Shown here: positions 58,401 through 64,000 of the stretch, piece by piece
Position numbering within the stretch: the stretch's first letter is position 1
Layout of the letters: each line of letters opens with the position of its first letter
Source: Drosophila miranda
Lineage: Eukaryota > Arthropoda > Insecta > Diptera > Drosophilidae
Reading direction: 5' to 3'
DNA length: 64,000 nt
Assembly: GCF_003369915.1 (NCBI RefSeq)
Contig: NC_046676.1
Coordinates: 8,029,501 to 8,093,500 of the forward strand
Position numbers and translations under genes: made by a program
The notes under the pieces: generated by a model
What the model was told of the DNA's origin: nothing
What the model saw: the letters and a program-made list of their open reading frames with translations, nothing else
Database searches by the model: none

Positions 58401-61400
58401 TCCAAAGATGTCCACGCAAATGTTTCTGCAAATGGAATCGGCGTGTGCCCCTGGAGGAGCCCCCGGTAGTTCACTCGAAGTGGACGGTGGACCGCCACCA
58501 TTGCCCCCGCGTCTGCCGGGCATGATGTCGGAGGATATGAGTCGTGGCAGCTGCCAGAATCTGGCCCAGCCCAACTCCCTGAACACGATGTTCAACTATC
58601 CCCTGGTTTCCACGTGCACAGCCGTGCAGAGCGACAACCTGAAGGCGGCCTTTCCGCTCTCCCAGCGGCCGAACATTGTCCAGCAGTTGCAGCAGCATCA
58701 GCAGCAGTTAAGCAGTGGCCAGGCCACAGCCGTAAGTAGCCAGCCAATCGATCGATCGATCCATCACTCTGAAAGCACTCGTAACTTTTAATCCTTCACT
58801 GCCTCCTCTTTCCATCTCTCTAACATTTTACTGTATCTCATTCGCTTTTACATAACAAATGAAGGTCTGGTTGCTGGCCAGGCCCGAAGCTTCATCCCAG
58901 TCTAACATTAACATAAAAAGAAACATAAACAGAAACATAAACATTGACACTAACATTAACTTTACTTTGCTTCTGTGCTAGCCTGCCACTAACCGCAACC
59001 GCAACACACTCTTTCGAGCACACACTACAGATATACTGATACTATACTCGTATGTATGTGCGGAAATTCGAAATTATCTTATCATTTATGTGGGCTTCTT
59101 TGTATCTGAGACTTAGACTTTTGAAAGAGTAACAAAATGCAGGAGTAATATGTACTCGCATATGCCTAGACGCATTCTTGTGCCACAATTTGGGTATGAG
59201 AAATGTATAGAACATGGACAGCATAGCATCATCTTATATTTTGTTCATCTTCCAAACACAATTTATCCCCCTCCCACCGACAGGCCCTGGGACAGACACC
59301 CAATTTGGGCAAGAAGAAACACCGACGCGTTGGCTCCTCACCGGACAATATGCATCCACGACATCCAGGTGAGAATCATTCGGTCATCGATGCATGGAAT
59401 AAGCTCTAACTGATATTTAAACAATCTGTAGATCGTCTAACGAAAACCACTTCCGGTTCGTGGGAGATTGTGGAGAAGGATGGGGAAGTGACGCCGCCAG
59501 GAACACCGCCGCCACCATATCTGACCAGCTCTCACATGACGGTGCCCGAGGACCCGAACGAACAGTGCATGGGGGCTGCCGGAGCTGGAATCTTTATTGA
59601 ATCGCATCACTATACGCCAATGGGAGGTACTCCGTCGCCGATACCGACGTCTCTACATTCCAGCCATTCCATACAGGCGGCACAGTCGAACGACACCCAG
59701 AAGGAGATCATCTCAATGGAGGACGAGAACTCATCCGATCAGGAGGGGCCCTTCATCGACGAAAACGGGCCGTTCAACAATCTCACACGCCTGCTCGAGG
59801 CGGAGAATGTCACCTTCTTGGCGGTGTTCCTCAACTACGTACTCTCGAACTCGGAGCCGGCGCCGCTGCTGTTCTACCTGATCACAGAGCTCTACAAGGA
59901 GGGCACTTCGAAGGATATGCGCAAGTGGGCGTACGAGATACACTCGACATTCCTTGTGCCGCGCGCCCCGCTCTCGTGGTATCGCCAGGACGAGTCGCTG
60001 GCCAGGGAAGTGGACAATGTGCTGCAGCTGGAGTTCGACAAGGTAGAGATCCTGCGAACCGTCTTTCTGCGCAGCCGTAAGCGCGCGAAAGATCTCATCA
60101 GCGAGCAGCTGCGAGAGTTCCAGCAGAAGCGCACCGCCGGCCTGGGCACCATCTACGGTCCGACGGATGAGAAGCTGGCCGAAGCGAAGACGGACAAGCA
60201 GCGAGAGCAAATCATCGACAAGTATTTAATGCCCAATCTACAATTGCTAACGTGAGTTGCCATCCATCTCCTTCGCGGGCCATCCATTGACTAACTTTTT
60301 AATTTGTGTGTTGCAGCGAGGACTTTGAGAAGGATTCACCGACAGAGGATGTGCGCAAACAGGCCCTGTGCTCGGCCCTCTCAACGGTGATCTATCGCAT
60401 CTTCAATACGCGTCCCCATCCCAACAGTATTGTGGAACGTGTGCACCACTTTGTCAGCAGAGACAAGAGCTTCAAGTCACGTATAATGGGTAAAAATCGA
60501 AAGGTGAGTGCTTCACTGTCCTGCAATAGGTGCCATGCCTAATATTCCTCCCTTTGTAGATGAATGTTCGTGGTCATGCATTGATATTGCGTCAATACTA
60601 TGAAGTGACGCACTGCAATCATTGTCAAACGATTATATGGGGCGTTAGCCCCCAAGGCTATCATTGTACAGGTGAGTGGCTCTCAATACTTCGCCCCCAT
60701 TCCGGACTAATCCGAATACTTGCTATCCACTTTGTAGACTGTAAACTGAATATACACCGTCAGTGCTCGAAAGTCCTGGACGAGAGCTGTCCCGGCCCAC
60801 TGCCGCAGGCCAAGCGGATTGCCCATAACGATAAGATTAGTAAATTTATGGGAAAGATTCGACCACGCACCAGCGATGTAGTTGGAAGTAAGTTCAAGCT
60901 CTTAAGTCCTCCAATGGGAAACGAACCATATTCATATTTTCTGTTTATTTCCATTACTCCAGATGAAAAACGCAGCCGGCAAGATGAGGACTTGGACATT
61001 GATATGACTCCAGGTAAGTGTCTAGTCTTTAGCCAATTACCTCTCCTAATCCCCAACTCTCTTTTTCTGCGATTTTAGAGCGCGGACAATCCTCGATTGT
61101 GCGCCAACCATCGGATCGTCGACCGGATGCGAATATATCAATGCGTTCGAATGGGAATGCATCCTGCAACACCTCTGCGCTGAACAGCACTGACCTGCAA
61201 AGTTCGTTTCATGGCAGCAGCGCCAACGACAGTATTAACCCAAGTGGCGGCGCCATTTGCCCCATGGAACTGTCAACGAGTGTGGCGTCAACGGCCCCAT
61301 CGAGCAGTGGTTCAGTCTCTGCCGGTCTGAGTGCTTTTGCCGAGCTGAATGCACCGGATACGGTGGATAAAGATGCGCGTAGGGAACGGTGAGACGAGAG

Positions 61401-63947
61401 GAACTTGATCTCCACACATATACAAGTCTTAAATTCGTTATCCTTTGATCCTCCGTGCAGATACACCCAAAATCCGCAGCACAAGAGCGCGCCAGTGTCT
61501 GTGAATCGCTCGGAGTCGTACAAGGAGCGCTTGTCCAACAAAAGGAACCGCAACAGTCGCCGCAAGACCTCTGATCCAAGTTTATCGTCACGTCCGAAGT
61601 AAGTTTTGGTGGCATCGATTTCACTGTCCCCCACCCACTCATCAGCTCTTTTCTGCCTTCTATAAATTGTTCTTACACTCCAAGGACATTGCCTTGCCGC
61701 TCCCTAAATTCTCTCAACGAAAAAATTTCTCTTTCTGTGTTCCTGCCACTGTCTGCTATCTGCTGTCTGCTGTCTGGGGGCACAAGTAACCGGATATTAA
61801 TTTTACTAATTAATGCGAATTGCGTCGCAATGCAATCAATATGGACTCTGACTCGTCCCCCTTCCGCTGTTGCGGTGCTGCAAAAGTTTTCCATTCATTT
61901 TCCATTTCGAATTTACTCTAAAGGATGCGCTTTAATTTCCCTTTTTAATTAATTCAATGTGAGGGACGTTCTCTTCTGCCTGTGTCCGACTGGGAATGCC
62001 TCAGGGCATTGGTCTTTCCTCTGGGGCAATGGCATAACTTGATAGGGCATCCCGGCTTCGACGTGTTGTCGGAGCGGACCGGACCGTCTACTTTTGTTTA
62101 CGGCTACTATTAACGTATATGTATTTAGCAGACACTGCGGATAGTTGATTAGTCGCCGGCATTGGCATCGATTATATTGTCCGCCTCGCTTTCTGCAGCG
62201 TAATGTAGGCCACGCCACGCCAAGCCAAGCCAATCCCATCGTCCATCGTCCATCGTCCTTCCCATCCCAGAACGGCTCGTCGTGGGCAGTCCTGGCCGTC
62301 CGTAATTTCTTCGTTTCCTGTTGACAAACTGCATGAGTGACTGGCTTCCACATAGTACAACATTTAGCTGTGAGCACTCGTCGTCGTTGGTGTCTTGTAA
62401 CAGTGACCAGTGACAATTCTGGTGTTGAATTTGACTCATCGTGGTTGCAGCGGCATAATCGAAATAGAATAAACATAGTTATCTGAACAAACGCGGTGAT
62501 AATGGAACGAAATATACGCTTCAATCGGAGTAAAAGTTTCAAGGCGACTCTTAACTATAACTACAAGTAAATTAATCATTAAATTTAAGGAGTACCTCAG
62601 CATCGAGTGTGCATCGAGTGCAAGTGTCTTGTGATTAAGGCCTGCAGCAGACACCCATTCGAATGGGGAAATATGATTGATTCGGTTTCCAGGCAGCATG
62701 CGCTCGCCTTTAAGTGTCTTAAATTTGTATAGCTAGTTGTGTTTGTTGGTAGTTTCCGTACTGACCTTGGGGGGAACCTTTCGTGAATTAATATTAACAT
62801 AAATATTTGATTTTTTGGTGTCTTTAAGTGAGGAACAACTGGATTTGGGGCTTTCGAATGCCAACTATGTGGCCAGTTCCAATTCTAGTCTCTCTTCAGC
62901 TGGTGGCTCCGAAAGCCCCAGCACATCGATGGAACACTTTGCGGCTAGTGGTGCGGCAGGAGGGCCCGCCAGTGCTGGGGCCCTTGCCATGTCAAGAGAA
63001 TTGAACCTGAATCAGCATCCCTATTTACTCAGACAGCAGCATGCCCAGCAGCACTGTCAGCAGGACTCGTTTCAGTGCGGCAGTGTGGCGGCCGGTGGTA
63101 GCAGCATTGCCTCCAGTAATTCGAGCTTTTGGAGTGCCGGACACCCACTGAACCGGCAATGGAACATGGACAGCGACGACGACGAGGATCTCAATGAGGC
63201 CGATTGGAGTTCAATGGTGGCGGCCGAGATGCTTGCAGCCCTCACCGATGCCGAAAAGAAGCGTCAGGAAATTATTAATGGTGGGTCTCGTAGAAAAACT
63301 CCCTTTCAATGTGTATCAACTTATTCAAATGACTTTCCATGGCCTTTCCACGCAGAAATTTATCAAACGGAACGCAACCACGTACGCACGCTCAAACTGC
63401 TCGATCGCCTGTTCCTTCTGCCCCTCTATGAGAGCGGGATGCTCTCGCAGGACCATCTGTTGCTGCTCTTTCCACCCGCGTTGCTGACGCTGCGTGAGAT
63501 TCACGGAGCCTTCGAGCAGCAGCTGAAGCAGCGACGCATCGAGCACAATCACGTGGTGAATCACATTGGGGACCTGCTCGCGGATATGTTTGATGGCCAG
63601 TCCGGGGACGTTCTGTGCGAGTATGCGGCTCAGTTTTGCGCGCGACAACAGATCGCCCTCGAGGGGCTGAAGGAGAAGCGGAACAAGGACGAGCAGTTGC
63701 AGAAGTTGCTGCGGAAGTCGGAGTCGCACAAGGCCTGCCGTCGCCTCGAGCTGAAGGACTTGCTGCCGACCGTTTTGCAGCGCCTGACCAAATATCCATT
63801 GCTCTTCGAGAATCTGCACAAGGTCACGGTTCGGGTATTGCCCGAGAATACCGACGAAGCGGAGGCCATACAGCGTGCCGTCGAATCCTCGAAGAGGATA
63901 CTCGTTGAGGTGAACCAGGCCGTGAAGACAGCCGAGGATGCTCACAA
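52446..63947 (+). CDS. RhoGEF2: RhoGEF2, Rho guanine nucleotide exchange factor (3' end outside the window)
   Basis: RhoGEF2 acts downstream of G-alpha12/13 (Concertina) to activate Rho1 and apical actomyosin in gastrulation. Exons: 52446-52471, 53883-54690, 54763-54855, 54929-54986, 56912-57051, 57115-57288, 57598-58731, 59284-59368, 59432-60251, 60317-60503, 60560-60671, 60738-60887, 60963-61013, 61079-61388, 61461-61598, 62829-63280, 63356-63947; all phases match, about 1776 aa so far. It starts MDDPSIKKRLIDLCTDEHDY. Domains: PDZ (about 261-330, YLTLTVRKDENGYGMK), a coiled coil (57115-57288), a Gln/Ser/Pro-rich linker, an RGS-like domain (about 945-1170), a C1 zinc finger (about 1175-1235, HCNHCQTIIWGVSPQGYHC), and the start of the DH domain from about 1580 (EIYQTERNHVRTLKLLDRLF). 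The rest of DH-PH lies beyond 64000. The PDZ donor at 54856 (AAG|GTCTGT) is weak. Confidence 0.92.
52472..53882 (+). other. RhoGEF2 intron 1 (coding)
   Basis: A 1.4 kb intron with no embedded gene. It contains a GGCA tandem repeat (about 52826-52845), GAGA-like sequence near 53195-53215, and the acceptor CCTTGCAG at 53882. Confidence 0.5.
55015..55791 (-). CDS. Nested MIC13/QIL1-like gene with Cys-rich tail
   Basis: An intronless 258-aa ORF inside the RhoGEF2 intron, on the opposite strand. Its first 110 residues follow the MIC13/QIL1 plan: a single hydrophobic N-terminal segment (IVRAGVVYAVVVATKHFGVW), then GPSDETEELYN, and the conserved HYYNQVVIAFFEVISAVPSF. MIC13 is a small inner-membrane subunit of the MICOS complex that shapes mitochondrial cristae. 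Residues about 160-258 are unlike MIC13: Lys/Pro-rich with 16 or so cysteines in CKC, CDCPKC and CAIC patterns. Met 55791 is chosen because it opens the hydrophobic segment; upstream codons are open but look noncoding. It is followed upstream by two further related genes. Testis expression is a reasonable guess, not shown by the sequence. Confidence 0.7.
   Translation of the reverse strand: MIIDLIVRAGVVYAVVVATKHFGVWGPSDETEELYNRTAEKIEPYAEQARRKLKICAPRPPPDGSWRFSGVHYYNQVVIAFFEVISAVPSFLQHWLEQVPGMLSSLVARIRKFYSDFMSKRSKNEVTTKKHIDDRPLVQPIKPGAESKCKCGQPTDPGLVPNDGTQSSFCNDKECPKTKVPCKERFKDDFIYKPRMPKKPQCDCPKCRKRQEEGWADKKPKCPAVPSAESPPNPNQHCDPKPKKKCAICSAPHPFDTD
55865..56293 (-). CDS. Nested MIC13-like gene, highly diverged
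   Basis: An intronless 142-aa ORF between its two tandem neighbours, 73 bp upstream of the gene at 55791. The N-terminus MASQILAGVRGLLTAAKG is mildly hydrophobic. The stretch FVAHYKCNLAIQRGMYFALR followed by MPDW aligns by eye with the HYYNQ...VP segment of the neighbour with a one-residue gap. The tail is Lys/Pro/Ser-rich, ending CGKRVPV. On its own it would be called hypothetical; the MIC13 link rests on position and this short alignment. Confidence 0.5.
   Translation of the reverse strand: MASQILAGVRGLLTAAKGLFHVVHAMDQGSFDAEALSPSPEAEGKFVAHYKCNLAIQRGMYFALRMPDWASEFKKQTHDILATTLKHNVDLPKEKPNNASGSQKKLRGCFYEEQLHSPPEESKPIRSPKIKDDITCGKRVPV
56371..56811 (-). CDS. Nested MIC13-like gene
   Basis: An intronless 146-aa ORF, the first of the three in transcription order, ending 77 bp before the next ATG. 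MFVVKILKVMGFAGTVLFLN resembles the hydrophobic MIC13 N-terminus, and SIADAWSDTVRTLKKIPAFW matches the family's D-x-W...P segment near the C-terminus. Between them lies an acidic insert. Two starts are possible: 56811 (MERISRV, better context, used here) or 56769 (MFVVKIL, which matches MIC13 start position). It ends 101 bp from RhoGEF2 exon 56912-57051 on the other strand. Confidence 0.6.
   Translation of the reverse strand: MERISRVIPRSKLSMFVVKILKVMGFAGTVLFLNGLGERDVAPALVDCQREEPDSAPEEVAKDGSKNILFDEDDKRDLQRKTDDFKRKYCTKGGICEPPPPKPFSQSIADAWSDTVRTLKKIPAFWSGAARDLGNSICRLFKGDDK
61599..62828 (+). other. RhoGEF2 intron before the DH region
   Basis: A 1.2 kb intron with the candidate internal first exon (62502-62566). 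It carries tandem CCATCGT/CCAAGC microrepeats near 62215-62260 and otherwise no coding signal. Confidence 0.5.
62502..62566 (+). CDS. RhoGEF2: Candidate internal first coding exon of RhoGEF2
   Basis: ATAATGG opens 21 codons plus two bases, MERNIRFNRSKSFKATLNYN Y, followed by the donor CAA|GTAAAT. It ends in phase 2, exactly as required by the acceptor at 62829, giving ...NYNYNEEQLDLG. A transcript starting here would encode only the DH-PH end, without PDZ, RGS-like or C1 domains. A possible acceptor GGTTGCAG at 62450 suggests an upstream 5' UTR exon. Evidence is ATG, open frame, donor and phase only. Confidence 0.5.
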
Positions 63948-64000
63948 GTAATGATATCTCATGATTCCACATCACTTCCAACAGAAACTAACAATCTTCT

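Noticed and set aside
1..64000. tRNA, rRNA or microRNA genes
   Set aside because: I looked for cloverleaf A/B-box patterns and for miRNA sequences I remember from this chromosome arm (such as miR-8) and saw none. A covariance-model scan was not possible.

Overview
This is insect nuclear DNA, almost certainly from the genus Drosophila. The genes are interrupted by many short introns (about 58-65 bp) plus a few very long ones. Exons are rich in CAG/CAA-encoded glutamine. Start codons often follow a CAAAATG-like context, and promoters carry fly core-promoter motifs (Motif 1/M1BP, Motif 6, DRE, TATA+Inr). The gene set (RGK GTPase, Dgp-1, MED9, NiPp1, Ehbp1, Paip1, Dark, RhoGEF2) is one I associate with Muller element C (2R 53-54 in D. 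melanogaster). That placement is from memory, and I cannot name the species. Gene identities come from reading the translations. All exon coordinates are my own splice-site and phase reconstructions, not transcript data.

Layout. 340-16098 (+): a 13-exon RGK-family GTPase gene, probably Rgk1, with a second TATA/Inr promoter inside it that would encode a much shorter isoform. 16.1-20.6 kb: its 3' UTR, then a cluster of degenerate repeat copies. 21648-23842 (+): Dgp-1 (GTPBP1 family). 25304-24297 (-): a compact two-cistron unit, MED9 then an NCBP2AS2-like microprotein, 24 nt apart. 25627-27130 (+): mitochondrial asparaginyl-tRNA synthetase. 28909-27511 (-): NiPp1. 29393-30714 (+): an INPP5K-like inositol polyphosphate 5-phosphatase. 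37675-32068 (-): Ehbp1, with two alternative 3' ends. 41589-39598 (-): Paip1. 43781-48789 (+): Dark, the fly Apaf-1. 52446-63947 (+): RhoGEF2, cut off by the window end inside the DH-PH region. Three small intronless genes (55015-56811, -) lie inside one RhoGEF2 intron. They look like divergent tandem paralogs of the MICOS subunit MIC13/QIL1.

The genes do not form one pathway. They are a dense block of housekeeping genes (translation, transcription, GTPase signalling, membrane traffic, apoptosome) between two long, developmentally styled genes (Rgk1, RhoGEF2).

The most unusual signals are: (1) a dispersed repeat family carrying arrays of Motif-6 (GGTATATTT), sometimes with Motif 1, placed just upstream of several genes here (Dgp-1, MED9, NiPp1/5-phosphatase, Paip1, RhoGEF2); (2) the nested MIC13-like trio, one with a Cys-rich tail; (3) internal alternative first exons, found by phase matching, that would produce a G-domain-centred RGK isoform and a DH-PH-only RhoGEF2 isoform; (4) an alternative Ehbp1 end that cuts its bMERB domain in half.
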